Of a stretch of DNA of 64,000 nt, positions 34,612 to 43,381 are shown one piece after another. Positions within the stretch are counted from its first letter, which is position 1. Every line of letters begins with the position of its first letter. A model generated the notes under the pieces. That model worked only from the letters and a program-made list of their open reading frames with translations. It was not told the origin of the DNA and did not search any database. Both the position numbers and the translations under genes were made by a program. Origin of the DNA: Roseovarius sp. EL26 (GTDB taxonomy: Bacteria; Pseudomonadota; Alphaproteobacteria; Rhodobacterales; Rhodobacteraceae); assembly GCF_900327775.1 (NCBI RefSeq), contig NZ_OUMZ01000006.1, positions 310,001-374,000 on the forward strand. Reading direction: 5' to 3'.

Positions 34612-34671
34612 AAGAATTCGCTTTTAGAGCTAAATGTGACGTTTTGAGGGTTTTTACTTCGGGAGGGGAAG

Positions 34672-34800
34672 ATGATCAAAAATGGCCTTGCCGCACTTAA
34701 AGGCGAGCTTGAAGGATATGCTTCAACACGCTTTTTTCTTCTGTCAGAGACAAAAAAACCAACAACGGTGCAATCAGCCCCACACAAGGGGGAATCGTGA
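34672..34800 (+). CDS. 42-residue leader ORF coupled to lipA
   Basis: A very strong ribosome-binding site (GGGAGGGGAAG) precedes this 43-codon frame, whose TGA overlaps the lipA ATG by one base (TGATG). The peptide is basic and hydrophobic in its middle ([19 protein letters not shown] then [20 protein letters not shown]), with no recognisable domain. The tight stop/start overlap indicates translational coupling. It may be a true small protein or simply a leader that sets lipA expression. Confidence 0.5.
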   Translation: MIKNGLAALKGELEGYASTRFFLLSETKKPTTVQSAPHKGES

Positions 34801-35744
34801 TGACTGTGCAGTTGCGCCCGCGTCACCCGGAAAAGGCCAAAAAGGCCGATAGCGCCATTCCGCGAAAGCCTGTGTGGATCCGTAAGAAAAAGGTTGAAAG
34901 CCCTGAGTATTATGCGACCCGGCGCCTGATGCGGGATCACAACCTGACAACCGTTTGCGAAGAGGCGGCCTGCCCAAACATCGGTGAATGTTGGTCCAAA
35001 CGCCACGCAACCATGATGATCATGGGAGAGGTCTGTACCCGCGGCTGTGCCTTTTGTAATGTCATGACCGGGCGCCCGGATGCATTGGATGCGTTTGAGC
35101 CAGGACGGGTTGCGTCAGCGGTTAAAAAGCTGGGCCTGCGCCATGTAGTTATTACGTCTGTGGACCGTGATGATCTGGCGGATGGTGGGGCAGAACATAT
35201 TGCCCAGACCATTCGCGCCGTGCGTCACCAGAATCCAGAAACAACGGTCGAAGTCCTGACGCCTGACTTTTTGGGCAAAGGTGATGCGGCAAAAATAGTG
35301 TTTGATTCTGGGCCGGATGTATTCAACCATAATTTGGAAACTGTGCCCCATCTCTACCTCACGGTGCGTCCTGGTGCGCGGTACTATAATTCGCTGCGTT
35401 TGCTGGATGATGCAAAAAGTGCTAATCCTCAGATGTTTACAAAGTCGGGATTGATGGTCGGGATGGGTGAAACTCTGAATGATATCCGGCAGGTCATGGA
35501 TGATCTGCGCGCCGCCAATGTGGATTTCCTGACTGTTGGGCAATACTTGCAACCAACCCCGAAACATCATCCGATTGACCGGTTCTGGTCACCCGAAGAA
35601 TTTGCCCAGTTGGAACGTATCGCACGCTCCAAAGGGTTTCTAGGCGTGTCGGCCACTCCGCTGACACGTTCTTCGTTCCATGCGGACGAAGATTTTGCCG
35701 CCCTCAAAGTCGCACGCCAAAAGGCATTGGCTGCGGGGGCATAA
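34800..35744 (+). CDS. lipA: Lipoyl synthase (radical SAM)
   Basis: 314 residues. The auxiliary cluster motif is [12 protein letters not shown] and the radical SAM motif is [10 protein letters not shown] (C-x3-C-x2-C). Other family marks are [36 protein letters not shown] and the closing SSFHADEDF with the conserved RSS. LipA inserts two sulfurs into the octanoyl chain of lipoyl-dependent proteins, here probably including GcvH of the downstream glycine cleavage system. The start is set at ATG 34800, which shares one base with the leader-ORF stop; an overlapping GTG at 34797 is an alternative. Confidence 0.95.
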   Translation: MTVQLRPRHPEKAKKADSAIPRKPVWIRKKKVESPEYYATRRLMRDHNLTTVCEEAACPNIGECWSKRHATMMIMGEVCTRGCAFCNVMTGRPDALDAFEPGRVASAVKKLGLRHVVITSVDRDDLADGGAEHIAQTIRAVRHQNPETTVEVLTPDFLGKGDAAKIVFDSGPDVFNHNLETVPHLYLTVRPGARYYNSLRLLDDAKSANPQMFTKSGLMVGMGETLNDIRQVMDDLRAANVDFLTVGQYLQPTPKHHPIDRFWSPEEFAQLERIARSKGFLGVSATPLTRSSFHADEDFAALKVARQKALAAGA

Positions 35745-35768
35745 ACTTAACGCAATGGGAGGGAAACC

Positions 35769-35879
35769 ATGGAAGCGTTGTTTACTACAGGTCGACAGAT
35801 CGACCGGCTAGGCAGGAAAGAATCCTGTCTTCAGCGTGATGCATCTGCATCGCTTTGCACACAGCAATCGGAGGTCTAA
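35769..35879 (+). CDS. Possible 36-residue leader ORF before the symporter gene
   Basis: ATG 35769 has a good ribosome-binding site (GGGAGGGAAACC) and its TAA ends two bases before the symporter ATG at 35882. The peptide is rich in Arg, Cys and Gln (MEALFTTGRQIDRLGRKESC, then LQRDASASLCTQQSEV) and matches no family I know. The DNA also contains small hairpins (GGTCGACAGATCGACC and GATGCATCTGCATC), so the region may be an attenuator instead of a coding sequence. Confidence 0.3.
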   Translation: MEALFTTGRQIDRLGRKESCLQRDASASLCTQQSEV

Positions 35880-35881
35880 AA

Positions 35882-37309
35882 ATGGGTTTTCTTGAAAGCA
35901 TATTTGGTGTCATCGGTGACCTGACATGGGGATGGGCATTGATCCCGTTTCTGGTCATCTTCGGTTTGTTTCTCACGATCGGAACCGGTTTCGTCCAATT
36001 CCGCTACTTCAAGCGGATGTTCCGGGTGCTGAAAGGCGACAACCAGTCAGATGATCCGAATACGATTACAGCCCGTCAGGCGCTGTTTGTATCGATCGGT
36101 GGCCGTGTTGGTGGTGGTAACATCGCGGGTGTCGCCGTAGCCATCACACTGGGCGGCCCCGGTGCCGTGTTCTGGATGTGGATGATTGCAATTGTCGGTA
36201 TGGCCACCAGCCTGGTGGAATGTACGCTGGCGCAGGTTTACAAGCGTCGTCAGGATGATGGTTCCTACCGCGGTGGCCCTGCACGCATGATCATGCACGG
36301 CCTTGGCGCTGACTATAAATGGCTGGCACTGCTTTATGCGATCTGCCTGATCGCCGCTTTTGGTATCGGTTTCCCGGCATTCCAAGGCAATACAGTGGCT
36401 GGTGCTGCTGAAAACGCCTGGGGTCTCAGCCGCTATATCACTGGTGCTGTTCTGACAATTGGTACAGGCTTCATCGTATTTGGTGGTATCCAGCGTATCG
36501 CCAAAGCGTGTGATGTTGTTGTTCCAGTCATGGCGCTTATCTATATTGCAATGGCCTTGATCGTCATCGTGATGAATATCGGTCAAATCCCTGGTATTTT
36601 CATGATGATCGTTTCCAACGCACTTGGTTTCGAAGAAGCTGTCGGCGGTGGTATGGGTGCCGCGATTGCGCAAGGTCTGCGTCGCGGTCTGTTCTCGAAC
36701 GAAGCCGGCCTTGGTTCTGCACCAAACGTTGCGGCTGCGGCGGATGTTCGTCACCCGATCAGCCAAGGTATCACGCAATCGTTTTCAGTCTTCATCGACA
36801 CGATCATTATTTGTAGCTGTACTGCTTTCGTCATTCTGATGAGTGATGTTTATCAGCCAGGTGCAGATGTTGACGGTGTTGTTCTGACACAGAACGCTCT
36901 GGTAGATCACCTGGGTGGTATCACTGCACACTTCCTGACCTTAGCTGTTCTGCTGTTTGCTTTCAGCTCGATCATCTACAACTACTATCTGGGTGAAAAC
37001 GCGCTGTCGTTCATGACACCGGCCCCGTCAGCCCTGTTCGGGTTCAAGCTGGCGCTTATGGCTATCGTCTTCCTTGGTGCCGCTGCACCAAATGCGACAG
37101 CTGTGTTCTTCTTCTCAGATCCGATGATGGGTGTATTGGCACTGGTCAACCTGCTGGCCTTGATGATGCTGTTCCCGATCCTGCGTCGCGTGTTGCGCGA
37201 TTTCGATCAGCAGCTGAAGTCTGGTGTTGAGCGTCCTGTATTCGATCCAAACCAGTTCCCTGATCTGGATCTGGATCACTCTGCTTGGGCTAAGAAAGAA
37301 GAGTCCTAA
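35882..37309 (+). CDS. Sodium:alanine/glycine symporter family (AGCS)
   Basis: 475 residues with about ten to eleven membrane helices. Family segments are the Gly-rich SIGGRVGGGNIAGVAVAITLGGPGAVFWMW, GLRRGLFSNEAGLGSAPNVAAAADVRHP and FLGAAAPNATAVFFFSDPMM. AGCS proteins bring in glycine or alanine with sodium. Placement between lipA and gcvTHP points to glycine uptake feeding the cleavage system. The start is ATG 35882 after ATCGGAGG; a longer frame to 35855 (TTG) has no better site. A strong hairpin follows the gene. Confidence 0.88.
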   Translation: MGFLESIFGVIGDLTWGWALIPFLVIFGLFLTIGTGFVQFRYFKRMFRVLKGDNQSDDPNTITARQALFVSIGGRVGGGNIAGVAVAITLGGPGAVFWMWMIAIVGMATSLVECTLAQVYKRRQDDGSYRGGPARMIMHGLGADYKWLALLYAICLIAAFGIGFPAFQGNTVAGAAENAWGLSRYITGAVLTIGTGFIVFGGIQRIAKACDVVVPVMALIYIAMALIVIVMNIGQIPGIFMMIVSNALGFEEAVGGGMGAAIAQGLRRGLFSNEAGLGSAPNVAAAADVRHPISQGITQSFSVFIDTIIICSCTAFVILMSDVYQPGADVDGVVLTQNALVDHLGGITAHFLTLAVLLFAFSSIIYNYYLGENALSFMTPAPSALFGFKLALMAIVFLGAAAPNATAVFFFSDPMMGVLALVNLLALMMLFPILRRVLRDFDQQLKSGVERPVFDPNQFPDLDLDHSAWAKKEES

Positions 37310-37316
37310 AATAATC

Positions 37317-37341
37317 CAGGTGCCCGGTCTCCGGGCACCTG
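37317..37341 (+). terminator. Hairpin after the AGCS symporter gene
   Basis: CAGGTGCCCGG-TCT-CCGGGCACCTG is an 11-base perfect stem, 8 bases after the stop. There is no T run, so it could be a stabilising hairpin or a weak terminator. Confidence 0.65.
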
Positions 37342-37489
37342 ACCACAACCGACGGAGTCCTCCTGCTGAGTGAGGGCGACAAAAGTAAACGCCCGGTAAA
37401 CCAAACCTTGCAAAGAATGCGGTTTCGCGCAGTCTTAAGCCAAAGCGGTTCCGAGCTGAGTATTAGAAACGTTAAGAAAGGCATCTGTC

Positions 37490-38587
37490 ATGACTGACGC
37501 GCCCAAACGTACCCCGCTCTATGACTTGCATGTCGAGCTTGGTGGTAAGATCGTTGATTTCGCCGGATGGGAGATGCCTGTCCAATACCCCATGGGGATC
37601 ATGGGAGAGCACAAACATTGCCGTGAAAAGGCCGCGCTGTTTGACGTCAGCCACATGGGTCAGGTGATCCTACGTGGTGAAAACGTTGGCGAAAAGCTCG
37701 AAGGGCTTTGCCCACAGGCTTATGCCACTCTCAAAGAGGGTAAAGCGCGCTATGGTTTCTTCACCAATGCCGAAGGTGGCATTATGGACGATCTGATCGT
37801 CTCGAACGCGGGGGATCACTTCTTTGTTGTTGTGAACGCGGCCCTGCGTCATCAAGACATTCCACACATGAAAGCCAACCTCGATGGTGTAGAAGTCACC
37901 GAAATCTTTGATCGTGCACTGGTTGCCGTCCAAGGACCAAAGGCCGAAGATGTCGTTGGCGCATTGTGCCCAGCGGCCCGAGATATGAAATTTATGGAAA
38001 CCATTGTGGCCGACATCACTGGTGTAGAATGCCGCATCTCACGTCTGGGTTATACCGGTGAAGATGGCTATGAGATTTCGATCCCCGACGACAAAGCCAT
38101 CGAAGTGTCTCGCGCATTCCTTGCGCATGACGATTGTGAACCAGCCGGCCTTGGTGCACGCGACAGTCTACGCCTCGAAGCTGGGCTTTGCCTTTATGGT
38201 AATGACATCGACCAGTCGACCAGCCCGATTGAAGCCTCGTTGAACTGGGCGATCCAGAAACGCCGCAAGGAAGAGGGCGGCTTCCCAGGTGCCGAGCGCA
38301 TCCAAGGTGAGATCGCCAATGGCGCAGCCCGTAAACTGGTTGGCATCAAACCCGAAGGCCGCGCCCCTGCGCGTCAGGGCGTTGAAATCCAGTGCACCGA
38401 AGGCAACAATATTGGTCAAATCACATCCGGTGGATTTGGTCCAACTTTTGAAGGCCCAATTGCAATGGGATACGTATCTGCCGGTCACGGCGAGCCGGGT
38501 GAAAAGGTTAACCTGATCATCCGTGGAAAACCTCAGGTAGCCGAGATTGTCGCGCTGCCCTTCGTTCAGCAAAACTACAAACGCTAA
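37490..38587 (+). CDS. gcvT: Aminomethyltransferase, glycine cleavage T protein
   Basis: 365 residues of the canonical T protein: YDLHVELGGKIVDFAGWEMPVQYPMGI, DVSHMGQVILRG, FTNAEGGIMDDLIVSN, VQGPKAEDVV, SRLGYTGEDGYEIS, GLGARDSLRLEAGLCLYGNDID and the C-terminal GFGPTFEGPIAMGYV. It moves the methylene group from the aminomethyl-lipoyl arm of GcvH to tetrahydrofolate. First gene of gcvT-gcvH-gcvP; gcvH follows after 15 bases. Confidence 0.95.
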   Translation: MTDAPKRTPLYDLHVELGGKIVDFAGWEMPVQYPMGIMGEHKHCREKAALFDVSHMGQVILRGENVGEKLEGLCPQAYATLKEGKARYGFFTNAEGGIMDDLIVSNAGDHFFVVVNAALRHQDIPHMKANLDGVEVTEIFDRALVAVQGPKAEDVVGALCPAARDMKFMETIVADITGVECRISRLGYTGEDGYEISIPDDKAIEVSRAFLAHDDCEPAGLGARDSLRLEAGLCLYGNDIDQSTSPIEASLNWAIQKRRKEEGGFPGAERIQGEIANGAARKLVGIKPEGRAPARQGVEIQCTEGNNIGQITSGGFGPTFEGPIAMGYVSAGHGEPGEKVNLIIRGKPQVAEIVALPFVQQNYKR

Positions 38588-38602
38588 GTTGGAGACTAAG
38601 AT

Positions 38603-38968
38603 ATGAGCACTTATTATTCAGAAGATCACGAATGGATCATCGTTGAAGGCGACACTGCCACCATCGGAATTACTCAGCACGCGGCTGACCAGCTTGGTGA
38701 CGTAGTATTTGTCGAGATGAAAGAAGCTGGCGACGAGTTCGAAAAAGGTGACGACATCGGCGTGATCGAATCCGTCAAAGCCGCTTCCGAGATTTATGCC
38801 CCTCTGGATGGTGAAATCGTTGAAGCCAACGAAGCGCTGGCTGACAACCCTGGCGCCCTCAATGAGAGCCCAGAAGGTGACTCGTGGATCTACAAAGTCA
38901 AGCTGAGCGATTCCTCGCAGCTTGAAGACCTGATGGATGCAGACGGCTACAAAGCCCTGATCGGTTGA
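38603..38968 (+). CDS. gcvH: Glycine cleavage system H protein
   Basis: 121 residues of the H protein with the lipoyl-carrying Lys in GVIESVKAASEIYAP (near residue 59), preceded by ITQHAADQLGDVVFVEMKEAG and followed by ANEALADNPGALNESPEGDSW. The lipoyl arm shuttles the aminomethyl group between GcvP, GcvT and dihydrolipoamide dehydrogenase. lipA a few kilobases upstream would make its cofactor. A stem-loop after it may balance expression with gcvP. Confidence 0.97.
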   Translation: MSTYYSEDHEWIIVEGDTATIGITQHAADQLGDVVFVEMKEAGDEFEKGDDIGVIESVKAASEIYAPLDGEIVEANEALADNPGALNESPEGDSWIYKVKLSDSSQLEDLMDADGYKALIG

Positions 38969-38976
38969 TATTAAAA

Positions 38977-39001
38977 CCCTGCCGGATCTGCTCCGGCAGG
39001 G
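38977..39001 (+). terminator. Intraoperon stem-loop between gcvH and gcvP
   Basis: CCCTGCCGGA / TCCGGCAGGG is a 10-base stem with a 5-base loop and no downstream T run. It lies between two genes of one operon, so it is more likely a processing or attenuation element than a full terminator. Confidence 0.6.
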
Positions 39002-39028
39002 ACAACGCTTTGACCAAGGACCGCGCAC

Positions 39029-41887
39029 ATGGCCTTTAAACTCACTGACTACGAAGCCTACGACTTTGCCAATCGCCGCCACATCGGCCCCTCTATTCAA
39101 GAGATGGCTGACATGCTGCAGGTGATCGGCTTTAAAACGCTTGATGAACTGATTGACGCAACTGTTCCGCCTTCGATTCGCCAGAAAGAGCCACTTGATT
39201 GGGGCCCGGCGATGACAGAACGCGATGCGTTGTTCCACATGAAAAAGATCGCGAAAAAGAACAAGGTTCTGACCTCGCTGATCGGTCAGGGTTATCATGG
39301 CACCACAACGCCAGCGCCGATCCTGCGCAACATTCTTGAAAACCCGGCATGGTACACGGCCTATACGCCGTACCAGCCTGAAATTTCTCAAGGGCGCCTT
39401 GAGGCGCTGTTGAACTTCCAAACCATGGTCAGCGATCTGACAGGGCTGGATATTGCCAACGCATCGCTTCTCGACGAAGCCACGGCTGCAGCCGAAGCTA
39501 TGACCATGGCAAAACGCGGCGGACGTTCCAAAGCGAACAACGCGGCTTTCTTTGTCGATAAAAACTGCCACCCCCAAACCATCGCAGTGATCAAAACCAG
39601 GGCCGAACCTCTGGGCGTTGATGTTGTGGTTGCAGATCCTGATGAGCTGGTGGCTGAAGCTGTCTTTGGCGCGATCTTCCAGTATCCTGGCACCCACGGC
39701 CATGTGCGTGATTTCACAAAAGAAATTACCGCGCTGCATGAAAACAAGGGCATCGCAATTGTTGCCGCAGACATCCTGTCGCTGGCATTGCTGAAGTCAC
39801 CCGGTGAAATGGGTGCCGACATTGCAATCGGCTCCACCCAACGTTTCGGCGTTCCGATGGGGTACGGTGGCCCACACGCTGCCTATATGGCCACATCAGA
39901 TAAACTCAAGCGTTCCATGCCGGGCCGGATCATCGGTGTATCCATCGACAGCCACGGCAACAAAGCCTACCGTCTGTCGCTGCAAACTCGCGAGCAGCAC
40001 ATCCGCCGCGAAAAAGCCAACTCTAACGTTTGTACAGCTCAGGCACTGCTGGCGGTGATCGCGTCGATGTATGCGGTTTATCACGGTCCTGACGGCATCA
40101 AAGCAATTGCCCAGTCGGTGCACCGAAAAACCTCGCGTTTGGCAGACACGTTGGAACAAAACGGCTTCAAAGTAGAACCAGAAGTGTTCTTTGACACGAT
40201 CACGGTCGAAGTTGGTCACCTGCAAAAGGTTGTCATGGAAGCGGCTGTTGCACGTGGGATTAACCTGCGCAAAGTGGGCGATGACAAGGTCGGTATCTCG
40301 CTGGACGAACAAACCCGCCCTGAAACCATCGAGGCGGTCTGGGCGGCCTTTGGTATCGAGCAGAAAGATGACAGCAAAAAGAACCGTCACTACCGTCTGC
40401 CTGACTATGCACTGCGTGAAAGCGAGTATTTGACTCACCCGATCTTCCACAAGAACCGGGCCGAGGCAGAAATCACTCGCTACATGCGTCGTCTGGCTGA
40501 CCGTGATCTGGCGCTTGACCGTGCGATGATCCCGCTGGGATCGTGCACAATGAAGCTGAACGCCACGATTGAGATGATCCCGGTTACTTGGCCCGAATTT
40601 GGCGACATGCACCCCTTCGTTCCTGAAGATCAGGCGCAGGGTTATCATCAGATGATCGACGATCTGAACGACAAGCTGTGTCAGATCACCGGTTATGATG
40701 CGATCAGCCAGCAGCCGAACTCGGGTGCGCAGGGCGAGTATGCAGGCCTGTTGACCATTCGCAGCTATCACGCATCGCGTGGCGAAGGGCACCGCAACAT
40801 CTGCTTGATCCCCACTTCCGCTCACGGAACCAATCCCGCTTCGGCACAAATGGTTGGATATAAGGTTGTTCCAGTAAACTCGGATGACAAAGGCAACATT
40901 GATGTCGCTGACTTCCGGGCCAAGGCTGAGAAACACTCAAGTGATCTTGCAGCCTGCATGATCACCTACCCGTCAACACACGGAGTGTTTGAGGAAACTG
41001 TTCAAGAGGTTTGCCAGATCACTCATGATCACGGTGGTCAGGTTTATATCGATGGGGCGAATATGAACGCCATGGTCGGTCTGGCGCAGCCGGGTAAGAT
41101 TGGCGGCGACGTCAGCCACCTTAACCTGCACAAGACCTTCTGCATTCCGCACGGTGGGGGCGGCCCCGGCATGGGTCCGATTGGTGTCAAAGCGCACCTT
41201 GAGGAACACCTGCCAGGTCACCCAGAGTATGGCACAGCGGTCGGTCCGGTTTCGGCGGCTCCGTTTGGATCACCTTCGATTCTGCCGGTCAGCTGGGCCT
41301 ATATCCTGCTGATGGGTGGTGCCGGTCTGACGCAGGCGACCAAGGTGGCGATCCTGAACGCCAACTACATCGCGGCGCGCCTGAAAGATGCCTATCCAAT
41401 CCTCTACACGTCCGAAACCGGCCGTGTGGCGCACGAGTGTATTCTCGACACCCGGCCATTGGATGAAGAGGGTCATATCTCGGTCGACGATGTGGCTAAA
41501 CGCTTGGTAGATAGTGGTTTTCACGCACCAACAATGTCTTGGCCAGTGGCTGGTACACTGATGGTCGAGCCGACAGAATCCGAGCCGCGGGATGAATTGG
41601 ATCGCTTCTGTGATGCGATGTTGTCCATCCGGGCCGAGGCGCAAGATGTGATCGACGGTAAAATTGACGCGGAGAACAATCCGCTCAAAAATGCACCGCA
41701 CACCGTGCGCGATCTGGTTGGTGAATGGGATCGTCCATACACCCGCGAGCAGGCTTGTTTCCCTCCCGGCTCGTTGGGTGTTGACAAGTATTGGGCGCCG
41801 GTCAACCGGGTCGACAACGCTTATGGCGACCGTCACCTGATCTGCACCTGCCCACCTATGTCGGACTACGAAGACGACGCTGCATAA
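39029..41887 (+). CDS. gcvP: Glycine dehydrogenase (decarboxylating), P protein, single chain
   Basis: 952 residues, the full-length P protein rather than the split P1/P2 form of some bacteria. Marks are [41 protein letters not shown], the PLP Lys of [26 protein letters not shown], the second half [15 protein letters not shown] [18 protein letters not shown], and the closing [10 protein letters not shown]. It decarboxylates glycine and loads the aminomethyl group on GcvH. The N- and C-terminal halves both carry the aminotransferase fold; the C-terminal one holds the active PLP. A hairpin precedes it. Confidence 0.97.
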   Translation: MAFKLTDYEAYDFANRRHIGPSIQEMADMLQVIGFKTLDELIDATVPPSIRQKEPLDWGPAMTERDALFHMKKIAKKNKVLTSLIGQGYHGTTTPAPILRNILENPAWYTAYTPYQPEISQGRLEALLNFQTMVSDLTGLDIANASLLDEATAAAEAMTMAKRGGRSKANNAAFFVDKNCHPQTIAVIKTRAEPLGVDVVVADPDELVAEAVFGAIFQYPGTHGHVRDFTKEITALHENKGIAIVAADILSLALLKSPGEMGADIAIGSTQRFGVPMGYGGPHAAYMATSDKLKRSMPGRIIGVSIDSHGNKAYRLSLQTREQHIRREKANSNVCTAQALLAVIASMYAVYHGPDGIKAIAQSVHRKTSRLADTLEQNGFKVEPEVFFDTITVEVGHLQKVVMEAAVARGINLRKVGDDKVGISLDEQTRPETIEAVWAAFGIEQKDDSKKNRHYRLPDYALRESEYLTHPIFHKNRAEAEITRYMRRLADRDLALDRAMIPLGSCTMKLNATIEMIPVTWPEFGDMHPFVPEDQAQGYHQMIDDLNDKLCQITGYDAISQQPNSGAQGEYAGLLTIRSYHASRGEGHRNICLIPTSAHGTNPASAQMVGYKVVPVNSDDKGNIDVADFRAKAEKHSSDLAACMITYPSTHGVFEETVQEVCQITHDHGGQVYIDGANMNAMVGLAQPGKIGGDVSHLNLHKTFCIPHGGGGPGMGPIGVKAHLEEHLPGHPEYGTAVGPVSAAPFGSPSILPVSWAYILLMGGAGLTQATKVAILNANYIAARLKDAYPILYTSETGRVAHECILDTRPLDEEGHISVDDVAKRLVDSGFHAPTMSWPVAGTLMVEPTESEPRDELDRFCDAMLSIRAEAQDVIDGKIDAENNPLKNAPHTVRDLVGEWDRPYTREQACFPPGSLGVDKYWAPVNRVDNAYGDRHLICTCPPMSDYEDDAA

Positions 41888-41972
41888 TAACCTCCTGATT
41901 GGTCCTGTCTGATGCTCAGCAGGGCCAATCTAACTGCCTGTCCGGAGAGCACGGGGCAACCCGCCGGACAGT

Positions 41973-41997
41973 GCCCGCCTTTATGGCGGGCTTATTT
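41973..41997 (+). terminator. Terminator downstream of gcvP
   Basis: GCCCGCC-TTTAT-GGCGGGC is a 7-base stem ending in TTATTT, 86 bases after the gcvP stop. A nearby AC-rich inverted repeat (ACCTGTACAGCC ... GGGTTATGTACAC) may fold with it. Confidence 0.7.
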
Positions 41998-42145
41998 GTG
42001 TACAACCTGTACAGCCTGTACGCGGGTTATGTACACAAATCGGACCATCGCGCGGGGCTTGATTTTTGGTGCGGTCCTGAATATTGGGTGCGACTGCTTT
42101 TGAGGGGAAATGCCCCCTCTGACCCAAATCTGAGAGACGCAAGAT

Positions 42146-42769
42146 ATGACGCGCACCCACCTTCCTGGAATTTTGGCTATGGCCGCCGTTGTGGTGGCCT
42201 CGAACATCCTTGTTCAGCATCTCTTGGGGCAGTGGCTGACATGGGGGGCGCTGACCTATCCGCTGGCGTTTCTGGTGACGGATGTGATGAACCGGGTCTA
42301 CGGCCCCGGCCCGGCGCGGCAGGTGATTGTTGTGGGTTTTGTGGTTGGGGTGATCTGTTCGCTGATCGGGACGCAGATTGTCGGCGAATTTGGCCCGCTG
42401 GTGACGGTACGGATTGCCATCGGGTCCGGGCTGGCGTTTCTGTGCGCGCAGTTGATGGATGTGGCAATCTTTGACCGTCTGCGCGCGGGTAGATGGTGGC
42501 GGGCGCCGCTGGTGTCGACGCTGGTGGGGTCAACACTCGATACGGTCTTGTTTTTTAGCATCGCCTTTTCCGCTAGCCTGAGCTTTATCGAGCCAGCAAA
42601 TGATGTGTCATGGGCGAATGAGGTGCTGCCGCTGCTAGGCGTGGGGCCGATGGTGCCGCTGTGGATCTCACTAGCGCTGGCGGACTGGATGGTGAAGCTG
42701 TCACTGGCCATGCTGGCGCTGATCCCGTTCCGGATGATTGTCAGCAAGCTGACAGCGCGTTCGGTGTGA
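42146..42769 (+). CDS. Queuosine-precursor transporter family (VUT/YhhQ) membrane protein
   Basis: 207 residues with about six membrane helices. The start MAAVVVASNILVQHLL, TWGALTYPLAFLVTDVMNRVYG with the family Asp and Asn, IAIGSGLAFLCAQLMDVAIFDRL, PLVSTLVGSTLDTVLFFSIAF and ISLALADWMVKLSLAMLALIPF match the VUT/YhhQ family (ECF-independent queuine or preQ0/preQ1 uptake). No queuosine genes are near. The region between gcvP and this gene has no obvious riboswitch by eye. The ribosome-binding site is poor. Confidence 0.82.
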   Translation: MTRTHLPGILAMAAVVVASNILVQHLLGQWLTWGALTYPLAFLVTDVMNRVYGPGPARQVIVVGFVVGVICSLIGTQIVGEFGPLVTVRIAIGSGLAFLCAQLMDVAIFDRLRAGRWWRAPLVSTLVGSTLDTVLFFSIAFSASLSFIEPANDVSWANEVLPLLGVGPMVPLWISLALADWMVKLSLAMLALIPFRMIVSKLTARSV

Positions 42770-42780
42770 GAACCTTTCGG

Positions 42781-42806
42781 ATCTGAACCCTTGCGCGAAA
42801 CAGTGG
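42781..42806. repeat. Short intergenic direct repeat, copy 1
   Basis: ATCTGAACCCTTGCGCGAAA then CAGTGGC. A second copy at 43181-43205 (ATCTGATCCCTGCGCGAAACA then GCGGGC) differs by a few bases and one deletion. The two copies bracket the small membrane-protein gene. Confidence 0.45.
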
Positions 42807-42823
42807 CTCATGCCTATCGCGTG

Positions 42824-43084
42824 TCATTGGTCAGATGAGTTTAGCTCGGCCTTTTGAAACACCATGATCGTAATGAAAAGGCCGCCGACAAAAAGCGCGT
42901 GCCCCACCGCGCTAACACCGAACGCGAGATAGCTGCCTATCGACAGCGAGAAAATGGCGCTCCACATCCATGCCAGCATTTGCATGAGCATGTGGGCCGT
43001 GGGCAAAGAATAGTTTTTCAGCGGGCTTTTGGTCTCATCCATCACCAAATTCCATGTGGTTTTCATATCGTCACTATTGGTCAT
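42824..43084 (-). CDS. Small two-helix membrane protein
   Basis: 86 residues with two hydrophobic helices (MLMQMLAWMWSAIFSLSIGSYLAFG and GHALFVGGLFITIMVF) after a charged N-terminus. The start has an excellent ribosome-binding site (GGGAGGAAACAG then ATG). I recognise no family or motif. It lies alone between two direct repeats, next to an AT-rich accessory gene, which suggests recent insertion. No function is proposed. Confidence 0.55.
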   Translation of the reverse strand: MTNSDDMKTTWNLVMDETKSPLKNYSLPTAHMLMQMLAWMWSAIFSLSIGSYLAFGVSAVGHALFVGGLFITIMVFQKAELNSSDQ

Positions 43085-43180
43085 CTGTTTCCTCCCATTA
43101 TTGAACTTATACGGTCGCGGGAGAGCGTCGGATCAAAAAGGCATATCTGACAGAGGGAAACACATGTGTATTCTGCATTG

Positions 43181-43205
43181 ATCTGATCCCTGCGCGAAAC
43201 AGCGG
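43181..43205. repeat. Short intergenic direct repeat, copy 2
   Basis: ATCTGATCCCTGCGCGAAACA then GCGGGC, similar to the copy at 42781. It continues into GC-rich inverted repeats (GCGGGC-AAA-GCCCGC and about 43227-43252). The end of the repeat lies about 175 bases before the AT-rich ATPase gene. Confidence 0.45.
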
Positions 43206-43381
43206 GCAAAGCCCGCCGCGCATCGCCAACGCGCCCCAACGCGGTGGCGATTGGGTGAGGTTTCGTGGCACTTTACATGAGATTCAAGTTAGTTGATTTA
43301 GTTTCGAGTTTTACAATCTCGAGTATTGAAGCGCTGCGGTGAGAAGAGCATATTAGACATTATGTTGATAACGAGGGCTAA

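Noticed and set aside
37342..37489. A glycine riboswitch before gcvT
   Set aside because: The conserved glycine-aptamer core with its Gly-rich loops and paired second aptamer is not seen. The 35745-35881 region before the symporter gene was also checked without success.
38618..39739. A 373-codon frame on the minus strand over gcvH and the start of gcvP
   Set aside because: Antisense to two strongly supported genes, with no recognisable domain.
41998..42145. A preQ1 riboswitch before the YhhQ/VUT transporter gene
   Set aside because: The transporter family makes it plausible, but I could not place the preQ1-I or preQ1-II core. Only a GGGG/CCCC-type hairpin near 42103-42121 is visible.
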